64,000 nucleotides of DNA, taken from positions 1 to 64,000 of the forward strand of contig NZ_VULQ01000005.1 of the NCBI RefSeq assembly GCF_009696575.1, given 5' to 3'. The translations under genes and the position numbers were made by a program. Source of the stretch: Anaerococcus porci. GTDB lineage: Bacteria; Bacillota; Clostridia; Tissierellales; Peptoniphilaceae. Numbering within the stretch: position 1 is the first letter of the stretch; every line of letters starts with the position of its first letter. The notes beneath the pieces are model-generated. The model worked only from the letters and a program-made list of their open reading frames with translations, ran no database searches and had not been told where the DNA came from. Shown here piece after piece: positions 45,246-53,806 of this stretch.

Positions 45246-45944
45246 ATGAAAACAAGTAAAGAATTTATAATAGAAAACTTTCTAACAAATAGTGACGGCT
45301 ATCTTAAAATGAAATATCTATTGGGACTTATGTTTGAAGTATCCTTTGACCAAGCAGATAAACTAGAAGATAAGAATTTAATGAAAGATAAAAGATGGAT
45401 AGTCTACTCTTGGGATATAAAAATAAATGAGCCTATAAAGGCACGTGATAAGCTTAAAATAACAACATTTGCCATAGATATGAAAAGATTTTATGCTAAT
45501 AGAAACTTTATTATAGAAAGAGATGGAGAAACTATAGGACTTGCTTTTTGTTCTTTCTTACTTTTTGATTTAAACAAGATGAGAGCTATAAAAATTCCTG
45601 ATTTTTTAATAAAAGCATATGGGAAAGAAGAACCGGCTTATATAGGAAAAAGACAAAAATATTCCAAAAACTTTGAAGAAGCTCAAAAAATTTATATAAG
45701 AAAAAATGATATAGACATAAATGGTCATGTAAATAATGCATCTTATATGGACCTTATAAGGGAAATATCAGATATCAAAGACCAAGATATAGGATATATA
45801 AATATAGTCTATAAAAATGAAATTAGAGATAAGAACTTTGTTCTTGGAGAAATTGGAAAAGAAGAAAATGAAGAATCTTATAGGATTATAAGTGAAGATG
45901 GGAAAATTTACACCTATGGAAAGATAGGAAGAAGAAATGTATAA
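45246..45944 (+). CDS. Acyl-ACP thioesterase
   Basis: A 232-residue double hot-dog thioesterase of the plant FatA/bacterial acyl-ACP thioesterase family. The hallmark DINGHVNNASYMDLI (about 160-174) carries the Asn/His catalytic residues. The first hot-dog contains RWIVYSWDIKINEP and RFYANRNFII. It releases free fatty acids from acyl-ACP. It lies 9 bases after the UbiB-like gene and overlaps the HD gene by eight bases, so it shares that operon. Confidence 0.88.
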   Translation: MKTSKEFIIENFLTNSDGYLKMKYLLGLMFEVSFDQADKLEDKNLMKDKRWIVYSWDIKINEPIKARDKLKITTFAIDMKRFYANRNFIIERDGETIGLAFCSFLLFDLNKMRAIKIPDFLIKAYGKEEPAYIGKRQKYSKNFEEAQKIYIRKNDIDINGHVNNASYMDLIREISDIKDQDIGYINIVYKNEIRDKNFVLGEIGKEENEESYRIISEDGKIYTYGKIGRRNV

Positions 45945-46563
45945 GAAAAATTACGGAAATATTCCAAATAAAGATAAAATTCACTACTACCTAATAGAAA
46001 GTAATGAAAATTTAGGAGAGTGGGTTTCCCATTCAAAGCTTATAGGAAAAAGTGCAAGAGACATTGCAGATAAGATAGGGCTTGATAAAGATATTGCCTA
46101 CGCTATAGGCTCTCTTCATGATATAGGAAAAAGCAAAAGGAAAACAGGTCTTTCTCAGATAATGGAAAGCTTCTATATGCTTCGTAATGAAGCCTACTTT
46201 TTTCCTGCAAAAATTTCCATCAGTCATTCTTTTATAATAAAAGATATCAAAGCATATGTAGGAGACGATAATATAGGAAAAAGAGATAGGAAAATATTAG
46301 AAAATTTTTTAATATCTCACGATTACAATGACTATGATAAATTAATTCAGCTATTAGATAATTCAATAACAGATACATTCGTAGGGATAGAGAAAAAACA
46401 AGAAATTCTAAAAGAAAAATATGGTAAGATTCCTTTTGAAAAAGAAAAATACAAAATCTTAAAAAAATACGAAATGTATTTTGAAGAAAAACTTGGAGAA
46501 AAAATTGAATATTTCTTAAGAAAGAATGGTCCTTTATCAAATGGTCTTGGTAGACAAAAATAA
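45937..46563 (+). CDS. HD-domain phosphohydrolase-like protein
   Basis: A 208-residue protein with an HD metal site: His32 (WVSHSKL), His61-Asp62 (GSLHDIGKSKR), later His in ISHSFI and ISHDYNDYDKLIQLLDN. The pattern resembles small stand-alone HD hydrolases acting on nucleotides or second messengers. The C-terminal 60 residues are charged and helical. The substrate is unknown. The start overlaps the thioesterase end by eight bases. A strong terminator follows. Confidence 0.8.
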   Translation: MYKKNYGNIPNKDKIHYYLIESNENLGEWVSHSKLIGKSARDIADKIGLDKDIAYAIGSLHDIGKSKRKTGLSQIMESFYMLRNEAYFFPAKISISHSFIIKDIKAYVGDDNIGKRDRKILENFLISHDYNDYDKLIQLLDNSITDTFVGIEKKQEILKEKYGKIPFEKEKYKILKKYEMYFEEKLGEKIEYFLRKNGPLSNGLGRQK

Positions 46564-46575
46564 ACACAATCAAGA

Positions 46576-46610
46576 AGCAGGAAGTAGAACATGCTACTTC
46601 CTGCTTTTTG
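46576..46610 (+). terminator. Terminator of the dCMP deaminase-HD operon
   Basis: A perfect 12-bp stem AGCAGGAAGTAG/CTACTTCCTGCT (46576-46587 and 46594-46605) is followed by TTTTGATTTCTT. Confidence 0.9.
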
Positions 46611-46739
46611 ATTTCTTAAAACTAAAATTCTAGTCATAAAAATTATAGTCCTAAAATTAACAAAAGCTCTAAAACCAATAGGATTAAATAGCCTTAATAA
46701 AAAATGTAAATGATTAAATAAGTATACTTTTTTCAATAA

Positions 46740-46794
46740 AAAATCGCATTATTAAAAGTATCATCTACTTTCACCAATACGATTTATTATAGAC
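46740..46794. repeat. Conserved hairpin repeat, copy B
   Basis: It matches 17150-17203 in the same orientation. It contains AAAGTA...TACTTT as inner stem, AATCGCATT with AATACGATT as imperfect outer stem, and TTTATTATAGACT at the end. Differences between copies fall partly as paired changes in the outer stem. Confidence 0.55.
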
Positions 46795-46862
46795 TAATAT
46801 TATAGGATAGTTTACAAAGTCTCTAGATGTCCAAAGATTTGTTAATTGCGGAACTTTGGATT

Positions 46863-47546
46863 TTAATTAAAGTAATCTGGATATTTGTTGTTTAGAATTT
46901 TCATATCATCTATAAGTTCTAGTATGTGGCTTGTTATTAAACGGGAAGCTTCTTTTGGAGAGTTATTTTTTATTAACTCTAATATATTTTTATGCTCATC
47001 AATATAATTTGTTTGTCTAATATTAGCTTTTAACCTTAATATTCTCATTCTTATAAGATATGAAGTATTATTCTCTATTATTTTTGGGATTTTTTTATAA
47101 TTTAGCTCTTCAAATATTAATTCGTGAAATCTATTATCTAATTTTATTAACTTTTCAAAATCATTAGTTTGATGTAACATTTGCTCTTTTTCAATTATTT
47201 CATTAAACTCTTTTTCAAGTGTTAAATTTCCTTTTTTACATATTTCTATAACTGCATTTTGTTCTAAACTTGACCTGAAAAATAGCAGTTCTTTTGACAT
47301 ATCTATATTTAGAAAAGAAATAAAAGTACCAATTTGTGGCTTTATATCTAAAAGTAAGCTAGAGTTTAAGTCAATGAAAGCTTCTCTAACAGGAGTTCTA
47401 GATAAATTTAAAAGGTCAGATATCTGATTTTCACTTATTTTTTCACCAGGTACTAAATTAAAAAACAAAATATTGTATCTCATATTTCTTATTACATAGT
47501 CTTTTGTTTTTTCTCTATCTTTTCTTTCTAATATTTTAAAATTCAT
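46863..47546 (-). CDS. GntR-family regulator with FCD domain (FadR type)
   Basis: A 227-residue regulator. The winged helix (about 12-75) reads LVPGEKISENQISDLLNLSRTPVREAFIDL, and the C-terminal all-helical FCD domain (about 85-220) includes LIKLDNRFHELIFE with likely metal-binding His residues. FCD regulators respond to small organic acids. It is transcribed away from the dehydrogenase/TRAP operon and probably controls it through the palindromes at 47646-47663. Confidence 0.88.
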   Translation of the reverse strand: MNFKILERKDREKTKDYVIRNMRYNILFFNLVPGEKISENQISDLLNLSRTPVREAFIDLNSSLLLDIKPQIGTFISFLNIDMSKELLFFRSSLEQNAVIEICKKGNLTLEKEFNEIIEKEQMLHQTNDFEKLIKLDNRFHELIFEELNYKKIPKIIENNTSYLIRMRILRLKANIRQTNYIDEHKNILELIKNNSPKEASRLITSHILELIDDMKILNNKYPDYFN

Positions 47547-47614
47547 TTTATCACCTCTTATATTATATCAGAATAGTTTGTATTTTAGGAAATATGTAAA
47601 AAAATATTTTTTTC

Positions 47615-47663
47615 TTGACATCGTTTTACTTTGATGCTATTCTAATAGTGTACTAGTATACTA
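47615..47663 (+). promoter_or_regulatory. Promoter with overlapping GntR(FadR)-type operators
   Basis: TTGACA (47615-47620) and TATTCT (47638-47643), 17 bases apart. Right after the -10 come TAGTGTACTA and TAGTATACTA, which share two bases (47646-47663). Both fit the FadR-type half-site pattern TNGTNNNACNA. The site covers the transcription start, so repression by the divergent GntR regulator is likely. Confidence 0.75.
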
Positions 47664-47693
47664 GAATTCAAGATATCAATAACGGAGGATACG

Positions 47694-48713
47694 ATGAAAG
47701 CAGTAAGGATTAATAAAGTAGAAAACTTAGAAATAGTAGATTTAGAAGAAGTTCAAATAAAAGAACCTGATGATGTGAAAATAAAAATCAAAGCTGTAGG
47801 AATATGTGGTTCTGATGTAGGAATATATAAAGGTTCCAATCCTATGGCAAAATATCCAAGAGTAATAGGTCATGAAATGACAGGAATTGTAGAAGAAGTT
47901 GGAAAAGAAGTTAAAAATTTTAAAAAGGGTGATAAGGTTGTAGTTGATCCTGTTATAAATTGTGGTGAGTGTAAAAACTGCAAAAATGGAAGACCAAATA
48001 TTTGTGAAAATCTTAAAGTAAGAGGTGTACATGTTGAAGGTGGATTTAGTGAAAAGATTGTAGTAAAAGATTATCAAACTTATAAAGTTAATAAAGATAT
48101 GCCATTTAACAGGAGTGTACTTATAGAACCATTTTCTATAGGTTTTCAAGCAAATAGAAGAGCAGATGTTAAAAAAGATGATGTAGTATTTGTTATGGGA
48201 GCTGGAACAATAGGTCAAACAGTAGCCAGAGTAGCTCAATATTTTGGAGCTAAAGTTTTCACATCTGATATGGATCAAAAAAAACTTGAAAGAGCAAAGA
48301 AATTTGGAATGATTCCAATAGATGTTAATACTCAAGACCCTATCGAATTTATTAAAGAAAATAATGAAGGCAGACTTGCTGATGTTGTAGTAGATGCTAT
48401 ATGTACTCCTAAAACATTTGAAATAGCTGTAAAATCAGCAGCAAGTGCTGGAAGAGTTATAAATTTGGGCTTTTCAACACAACCTTCACAAATAGCATCA
48501 GTTGATATTACTTCAAAAGAATTAGATATTCTTGGTTCAAGATTAAGCAATAAGAGATTTCCTGAAGTGATTGAGGCATATAATACTGGAAAATTATCAT
48601 TTGACGATTTAGTAAGTCATGAAATGGAATTTGAAGACGCTGAAAAAGCTATAAAAATGATTATAGATAAAGATATATATACAGAAAAAATAGTATTAAC
48701 TTTGGAAAACTAA
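47694..48713 (+). CDS. Zinc-dependent medium-chain alcohol dehydrogenase
   Basis: A 339-residue MDR dehydrogenase. The catalytic zinc site is VGICGSDVG (Cys) and GHEMTG (His-Glu). The structural zinc site has four Cys in NCGECKNCKNGRPNIC. The NAD-binding motif is VMGAGTIG. It resembles sorbitol, L-idonate and L-threonine/sugar acid dehydrogenases. As first gene of a TRAP transporter operon it probably oxidises the imported polyol or sugar acid. Exact substrate unknown. The ATG follows CGGAGG. Confidence 0.85.
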   Translation: MKAVRINKVENLEIVDLEEVQIKEPDDVKIKIKAVGICGSDVGIYKGSNPMAKYPRVIGHEMTGIVEEVGKEVKNFKKGDKVVVDPVINCGECKNCKNGRPNICENLKVRGVHVEGGFSEKIVVKDYQTYKVNKDMPFNRSVLIEPFSIGFQANRRADVKKDDVVFVMGAGTIGQTVARVAQYFGAKVFTSDMDQKKLERAKKFGMIPIDVNTQDPIEFIKENNEGRLADVVVDAICTPKTFEIAVKSAASAGRVINLGFSTQPSQIASVDITSKELDILGSRLSNKRFPEVIEAYNTGKLSFDDLVSHEMEFEDAEKAIKMIIDKDIYTEKIVLTLEN

Positions 48714-48728
48714 AGCTGGAGGATAGAA

Positions 48729-49736
48729 ATGAGAAAGAATAAATTATTTAGCTTAATTATAGCAATATTTTTTTTGTTCTCTCTAACATCATGTAGTGAT
48801 GATACTTCTGGTAATGGTGGCCAGCTTGTAAAAGTTGCCACCGTTGTAGCACCTACTCACCCTGTAAATATAGCTATGAGAGAAGTTTTTTTACCTATGA
48901 TTGAAGAGGAAACTAATGGTAGATATAATGTTCAACTATATGATTCTGGTAGACTTGGAGGAGAAAAACAACTCTACGATTATACTAGATCAGGAATTAT
49001 TGAAATATCTGCAGTAGGTACTGTTATGTGGTCTGAAATAGACATGATGGCTACGCCAGATTTTCCATTTATATTTAGAGATGTAGAACATGCTAGGAAA
49101 GTATATGAAGGAGAAATTGGGGATGAGATAGCTAAATATTTAGAAGATAGGGAGCCACTTAAGTTTATGGCTTGGGCTCCAAATGGAGCAAGAGTGTTTT
49201 CTTCATCTAAAGATCTCAAAAAAATAGAAGATTTTAAAGGTCAAAAATTAAGAATGCCTAATAATCCTATCCACGTTAAATTAGCTGAGTCCTTAGGTGC
49301 AAACGTTGTTATTATGGATATGAGTGAAGTATTTACTTCGTTAGAACAAGGGGTTATTGATGGACAAGACAACCCACTATCAACATTTAGACAAGAAGGA
49401 TGGTATACTGTTTCAAAAGATATATATGAAACAAATCATATGGTATCCTCTATAGAAATGTTGGGCAATAAAGAGTTCTTAGATAGTCTGCCTAAAGAAG
49501 ATAGGGAAATTTTTGAAAAAGTAGCAAAAAAAACAGCTCAAAGAGCTTGGGATATATATGAGAAAAGTATAGAAGACGATAAGGAGTTCTTGAAAAAAGA
49601 AGGTTTAAATATAACCGAACCTACAGAAGAAGATAGACAAAAAATGAAAGAAATGGCTAAGCCAGTATATGATTATTTATATAAAAAATATGATTGGGCT
49701 GAAGACCTAATTAAAAGAATTGAACAAGTAAAGTAG
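48729..49736 (+). CDS. TRAP transporter substrate-binding lipoprotein (DctP type)
   Basis: A 335-residue periplasmic-type binding protein anchored as a lipoprotein (signal to residue 18, lipobox LTSC). DctP-family patterns are visible: PTHPVNIAMREVFLPMIEEETNGRY (shortened here in thought to its first part), the conserved Arg in LRMPNNP, and DGQDNP. Family members bind carboxylates and sugar acids. The neighbouring dehydrogenase and acid-sugar genes suggest an acid sugar ligand (inference). It is followed 9 bases later by the small permease. Confidence 0.9.
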   Translation: MRKNKLFSLIIAIFFLFSLTSCSDDTSGNGGQLVKVATVVAPTHPVNIAMREVFLPMIEEETNGRYNVQLYDSGRLGGEKQLYDYTRSGIIEISAVGTVMWSEIDMMATPDFPFIFRDVEHARKVYEGEIGDEIAKYLEDREPLKFMAWAPNGARVFSSSKDLKKIEDFKGQKLRMPNNPIHVKLAESLGANVVIMDMSEVFTSLEQGVIDGQDNPLSTFRQEGWYTVSKDIYETNHMVSSIEMLGNKEFLDSLPKEDREIFEKVAKKTAQRAWDIYEKSIEDDKEFLKKEGLNITEPTEEDRQKMKEMAKPVYDYLYKKYDWAEDLIKRIEQVK

Positions 49737-49745
49737 GAGAACTAA

Positions 49746-50282
49746 ATGAAAAAGTTTAATAAAATATATAAAGCTATTGATATCTTATTAGGAATAATGA
49801 TGGGGATAATGGTAGCGTTTGTATTCTTGAATGTAGTTTTAAGATTTATTTTCAATACAGGACTTGCTTCTTCAGAGGAGATATCAAGATATACATTTGT
49901 ATTTATGACATTTATAGGTGCAATAGTTGCTATGAGAGAGAACGAACACCTAAGTGTGGATATGTTAGTAAAAAGATTTCCTAGAAAAGGACAACTTATA
50001 TCTTTTATTATAGTAAATTTGATAATAATTGCTATGATGATAATTTTATCACTAGGATCTATAAAGATGGTAATTCAAAGTTCTGGAGCAAGAACAGCTG
50101 TTCTTGGAATCCCATTTTCATTCTTATATTCTATTTGCATAGTTTCAGCAGTTTTAATTGGAGTTATAGCAATCGAAAAAATATATACTGCTATTATAAA
50201 TCCAAATGAAATTGATTTTTGCGAAGATGATTATATAGAAAAGGAATTTAAAAAAATTGATAATAAGGAGAAAAATATATGA
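49746..50282 (+). CDS. TRAP transporter small permease (DctQ)
   Basis: A 178-residue protein with four transmembrane helices (about 10-32, 45-65, 88-108, 124-145). The signature FNTGLASSEEISRYTFVFMT and the loop RENEHLSVDML are typical of DctQ. The C-terminal tail is acidic. It overlaps the large permease gene by four bases, showing coupling. Confidence 0.9.
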   Translation: MKKFNKIYKAIDILLGIMMGIMVAFVFLNVVLRFIFNTGLASSEEISRYTFVFMTFIGAIVAMRENEHLSVDMLVKRFPRKGQLISFIIVNLIIIAMMIILSLGSIKMVIQSSGARTAVLGIPFSFLYSICIVSAVLIGVIAIEKIYTAIINPNEIDFCEDDYIEKEFKKIDNKEKNI

Positions 50283-51562
50283 CTCTTATAGTATTTATAA
50301 TATCTTTATTAGGCTCCATGGCAATAGGATTGCCTATAGCATTTGCCCTGATTTTTAGTGGTGTAAGCATGCTTGCATATCTTAATGGTTTTGATGTTCA
50401 AATAATTTCTCAAAACATGTTTAATGGAGCAGATAGCTATTCAATGATGGCTCTACCATTTTTTATGCTTGCTGGAGACTTGATGAATAGAGGTGGACTT
50501 ACAAATAGATTAGTTGATGCTGCTGGTGCATGGGTTGGCCATTTTAGAGGTGGTCTGGGATATGTAACAATAATTGCAACATTGCTTTTTGCAAGCATGG
50601 TAGGCTCAGCAGTGGCTTCTACAGCAGCTTTAGGTGGAATACTAATACCGATGATGGTTAAAGCAAATTATGATAGAGATGATGCGACTGGTCTTGTAGC
50701 TGCTTCAAATCTTTTATCACCAATTATGCCACCATCAGCACCAATGATTGTATTGGGTGTAACAGCTAATATACCTGTATCACATTTGTTTTTAGCCGGA
50801 GTAGCACCTGCAATATACATATCTGTAGGATTATCTATAATGTGGTTTATAGTGGCTAAAAAAAGAAGTGTAGCCCCTCTTCCTAAAGCTCCTGTAGAAA
50901 AAAGAATAAAGGCAACGGTTGATGCAATATGGGCTATTTTAATGCCAGTTGGAATTTTGTTGGGTTTGCAAACAGGGGTTTTTACTCCTACAGAAGCAGG
51001 TGTGGTTGCAGTAGTTTATTCAATGATAATAGGACTTGTAGTTTATAAAGAGTTAAAAATTAGAGATTTAATTGAAGGATTAATATCTTCAGCTAAATCG
51101 GCTGCTACGATAATGTTCTTAGTTGCTGCTTCCGCAATTTCATCATGGGTAATGACTGTTGCAAATATTCCATTATTAGTTTCAAATTTATTACATCCTT
51201 TTATAGGGTCCCCTAGAATTTTAATGCTTATAATACTAGGATTAATATTAATAATTGGTACAACTATGGATGTAAATCCAACTATACTAATATTAGCACC
51301 AGTTGTTATGCCAGTTATAAGAGAAGCAGGAATTAATGAAGTGTACTTTGGAGTAGTATTTGTAATATCTATAGTTATGGGACTTCTGACTCCACCAGTA
51401 GGGACGGTATTAAATGTAGCGAGTGCTGCAGGTGGCATAAGTATGGAGAGAGTAGTAAAATCAGTTCTTCCATTTTTACTTGTTGAAGTAATAATTATAG
51501 TTCTTATGATTATATTTCCACAAATAGTTATATTTCCTTTCCAAATTTTATCTGGAGTTTAA
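50279..51562 (+). CDS. TRAP transporter large permease (DctM)
   Basis: A 427-residue membrane protein with about 12 helices. It contains GLPIAFALIFSGV, MVGSAVASTAALGGILIP, LLSPIMPPSAPMIVLG and LLTPPVGTVLNVAS, all standard DctM motifs. It forms the Na+-driven translocation unit with DctQ. It is the last gene of the dehydrogenase-TRAP operon; a long hairpin follows. Confidence 0.93.
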   Translation: MTLIVFIISLLGSMAIGLPIAFALIFSGVSMLAYLNGFDVQIISQNMFNGADSYSMMALPFFMLAGDLMNRGGLTNRLVDAAGAWVGHFRGGLGYVTIIATLLFASMVGSAVASTAALGGILIPMMVKANYDRDDATGLVAASNLLSPIMPPSAPMIVLGVTANIPVSHLFLAGVAPAIYISVGLSIMWFIVAKKRSVAPLPKAPVEKRIKATVDAIWAILMPVGILLGLQTGVFTPTEAGVVAVVYSMIIGLVVYKELKIRDLIEGLISSAKSAATIMFLVAASAISSWVMTVANIPLLVSNLLHPFIGSPRILMLIILGLILIIGTTMDVNPTILILAPVVMPVIREAGINEVYFGVVFVISIVMGLLTPPVGTVLNVASAAGGISMERVVKSVLPFLLVEVIIIVLMIIFPQIVIFPFQILSGV

Positions 51563-51583
51563 AATTTATTTCTTATTCTAAAT

Positions 51584-51640
51584 AAAGGTGGTGTTGCAGA
51601 ATAGAATTATCTGTTCTGTAACATCACCTTTCTTATAATT
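51584..51640 (+). terminator. Long hairpin after dctM
   Basis: An 18-base arm starting AAAGGTGGTGTTGCAG (51584-51601) pairs fully with 51614-51631 if two G-U pairs are allowed. A modest T-rich tail follows. The core GTTGCAGAAT also resembles the inverted repeats near 13.2-13.3 kb. Confidence 0.7.
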
Positions 51641-51721
51641 TTAACTATTAGTATATAAAAAACTTATACTTTCTTAAATTTGTATTTAAGTTTTTGAATT
51701 TTTAAAAAACATATATTTTTC

Positions 51722-51750
51722 TTGCAAACGTTATAAATATATGTTAGAAT
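51722..51750 (+). promoter_or_regulatory. Promoter with degenerate cre site upstream of the DeoR gene
   Basis: TTGCAA (51722-51727) and TAGAAT (51745-51750) with 17-base spacing. TGCAAACGTTATAA (51723-51736) overlaps the -35 box and fits the CcpA consensus at 12 of 14 positions. Two AACGAAA repeats lie between the promoter and the start codon and may bind the DeoR regulator. Confidence 0.5.
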
Positions 51751-51786
51751 AAAAAAAGAAAACGAAAGGAAATGAAATAAAACGAA

Positions 51787-52509
51787 ATGTTTTTAGAAGA
51801 AAGGCTTAGTTTTATCACTAATAAATTAAATGAAAAAAATAGGGTAAATGTATCTGATTTATCGGAACAACTTAAAGTTTCCGAAGTAACTATTAGAAAA
51901 GATCTTAAAGAACTTGAAGATAGAAAAATAGCTATAAGGACTCATGGAGGAGCTATAAAGGTTAAAGAGCATGTATTAGAAAATCCTATAGATAATAAAA
52001 TTTTAGATAATATAGGCTTAAAAAAAATTATAGCTAAGAAAGCTAGAAAATATCTAAGAGATGATATTACAATTTTCTTAGATGCTGGGACCACTACTAG
52101 AATGCTAATAGAGTATATATCTAAACTAAAAAATGTAATGGTTATTACTTATGATTTAGATATAGCTACTCTTTTATCTAAATACAATTCTATAAATACA
52201 TATTTATTAGGTGGTTATATAGAAAAGAAAACAAGGACTTCTTTGTCTATTGAAGGATTTCAAAATTTATCAAGTTTTCATGGGGATATTTGCTTTATAG
52301 GTACAGATGCCTTTGATGATGAATATGTTTATTCTACCTCTGAAAATAAAGGGAAAATAAAAAATATGATGATTGTTAATTCAGAAATAAGCATATTGTT
52401 ATGTGATAGTACTAAGTATGGTAAAACTGGTTTATACTCATTTTATAAAAGTAAAAATTTCGATTATTTTATAAGCGATAAGAAAATAGAGGGGTTAAGC
52501 AATGTATAA
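51787..52509 (+). CDS. DeoR-family transcriptional regulator
   Basis: A 240-residue repressor. The N-terminal helix-turn-helix (VNVSDLSEQLKVSEVTIRKDL, about 20-40) is followed by the family marker TRTHGGAI-like RTHGGAIKV. The C-terminal sugar-phosphate sensor domain includes FLDAGTTTRML and LLGGYIEK. DeoR regulators usually sense a phosphorylated intermediate of the pathway they control. It heads the kinase-PdxA2-GntP operon and lies 15 bases before the kinase gene. Confidence 0.9.
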   Translation: MFLEERLSFITNKLNEKNRVNVSDLSEQLKVSEVTIRKDLKELEDRKIAIRTHGGAIKVKEHVLENPIDNKILDNIGLKKIIAKKARKYLRDDITIFLDAGTTTRMLIEYISKLKNVMVITYDLDIATLLSKYNSINTYLLGGYIEKKTRTSLSIEGFQNLSSFHGDICFIGTDAFDDEYVYSTSENKGKIKNMMIVNSEISILLCDSTKYGKTGLYSFYKSKNFDYFISDKKIEGLSNV

Positions 52510-52524
52510 ATTTTGGAGGCATAT

Positions 52525-53805
52525 ATGAGTGAAGTTATTATTATAGCTGATGATTTAACAGGAGCTAATGCTAATTGTGCTTTAATGAAGAGTATAGGAT
52601 TAAGAGCTGCAAGCGTTACTGGAGATGACATTAAACATCTTGATGAAGATATTGATGTTTATGCATTTACAACAGATTCAAGAGCTATGACTAAAGATCA
52701 AGCTTATAGAAGAGTATATGATAGAGTAAGAAAATTAAAAAAAGAAGATGTAATCTTATACTCAAAAAGAATAGACTCTACCTTAAGGGGAAATCTAGGA
52801 TCAGAACTTAGGGCATTTCAAGATGCATTAGAGACTAATAACTTAGCTATATGTGTGCCATCTTTTCCAGATTCGAAAAGAATTGTAGTAAATGATTTTA
52901 TGTATGTTGATGGAGTTCCTTTAATGAATACGGATGCTGGTAAGGATTCAAAGATATCAGCTGTTTCAAATTTTGTAACAGAAAATTTTAGTAAGGATTA
53001 TAAAGGTGAAATAATACATATTTCTATAGATGAAATAGAAAAAGGTATAGAAAATATTAGTAAAAAAATTATCGAAAATAAAAATAAAGACTTGATAATA
53101 TTTGATGCAATTACTAATAAGCAAATAGAAAATATTGCAATTGCAAGTGTAAGTACTAATATTAGATTTATTAGTGTCGACCCAGGTCCATTTACAAAAG
53201 AAGTTACTAAAGTGATGTATAAAAAAAGTAGTATTAGTACTAAATCATTAGCCATTATTGGATCGGTAACAAATGTAACCATTAATCAGATGAAAGCCTT
53301 ATATGGAAACTTTGATATTTTTAAAATTGAAGTAGATCCTTTAAAATTAATTGATATAAATCTAGCATTAAATGAAATTGATAGATGTAGTCTTTTGGCT
53401 AGAGAAAAGCTAAATGATAATAATCTCATTATTATAACTACTACACCAGATGATATTTCTCAAAGATTAAATTTAAAGGAAATATCTGAAAGTAGGGATA
53501 TGAGTATAGATGATTTGTCCTTAATGATATCAAGAGGACTTGCAAAAATTGGTAAATCAATAGTTACAAAAGATAAATCGATTTCAGGAATATTTTCATC
53601 GGGAGGTGATGTAACGATAGCAGTAACAGAAGAATTAGGTAGTCAAGGAATAGAAATTAGAGAAGAAATAGAGCCTTTAGTAGCGTATGGAAGACTTATT
53701 GGTGGAGAAGTAGATGGTCTAAAAATTGTTAGTAAGGGTGGAATGGTAGGAAGTGACTCGGTTATGGTTAAATGTATAGCTAGATTATTAAGCAAAGGAG
53801 AATAA
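52525..53805 (+). CDS. dtnK: Four-carbon acid sugar kinase (DUF1537; D-threonate/D-erythronate kinase type)
   Basis: A 426-residue kinase of the DUF1537 family. The N-terminal SBD_N domain starts VIIIADDLTGANANC (residues 4-18) and contains YSKRIDSTLRGNLGSEL. The C-terminal NBD domain has SGIFSSGGDVTIAV and the glycine-rich VSKGGMVGSDSV. Members phosphorylate C4 acid sugars with ATP. Pairing with a PdxA2 homologue points to D-threonate or D-erythronate. The ATG at 52525 follows GGAGG; the symbol is by family, not proven. Confidence 0.85.
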   Translation: MSEVIIIADDLTGANANCALMKSIGLRAASVTGDDIKHLDEDIDVYAFTTDSRAMTKDQAYRRVYDRVRKLKKEDVILYSKRIDSTLRGNLGSELRAFQDALETNNLAICVPSFPDSKRIVVNDFMYVDGVPLMNTDAGKDSKISAVSNFVTENFSKDYKGEIIHISIDEIEKGIENISKKIIENKNKDLIIFDAITNKQIENIAIASVSTNIRFISVDPGPFTKEVTKVMYKKSSISTKSLAIIGSVTNVTINQMKALYGNFDIFKIEVDPLKLIDINLALNEIDRCSLLAREKLNDNNLIIITTTPDDISQRLNLKEISESRDMSIDDLSLMISRGLAKIGKSIVTKDKSISGIFSSGGDVTIAVTEELGSQGIEIREEIEPLVAYGRLIGGEVDGLKIVSKGGMVGSDSVMVKCIARLLSKGE

Positions 53806-53806
53806 C

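Larger units (their letters stand above)
46564..46862. other. Intergenic region with terminator and hairpin repeat
   Basis: It holds the HD-gene terminator and copy B of the conserved hairpin repeat. No gene is seen between the two convergent genes. Confidence 0.5.

Noticed and set aside
47742-48335. 197-codon minus-strand frame inside the zinc dehydrogenase gene
   Set aside because: It is low-complexity Ile/Phe/Tyr-rich sequence antisense to a clearly conserved dehydrogenase and has no ribosome site.
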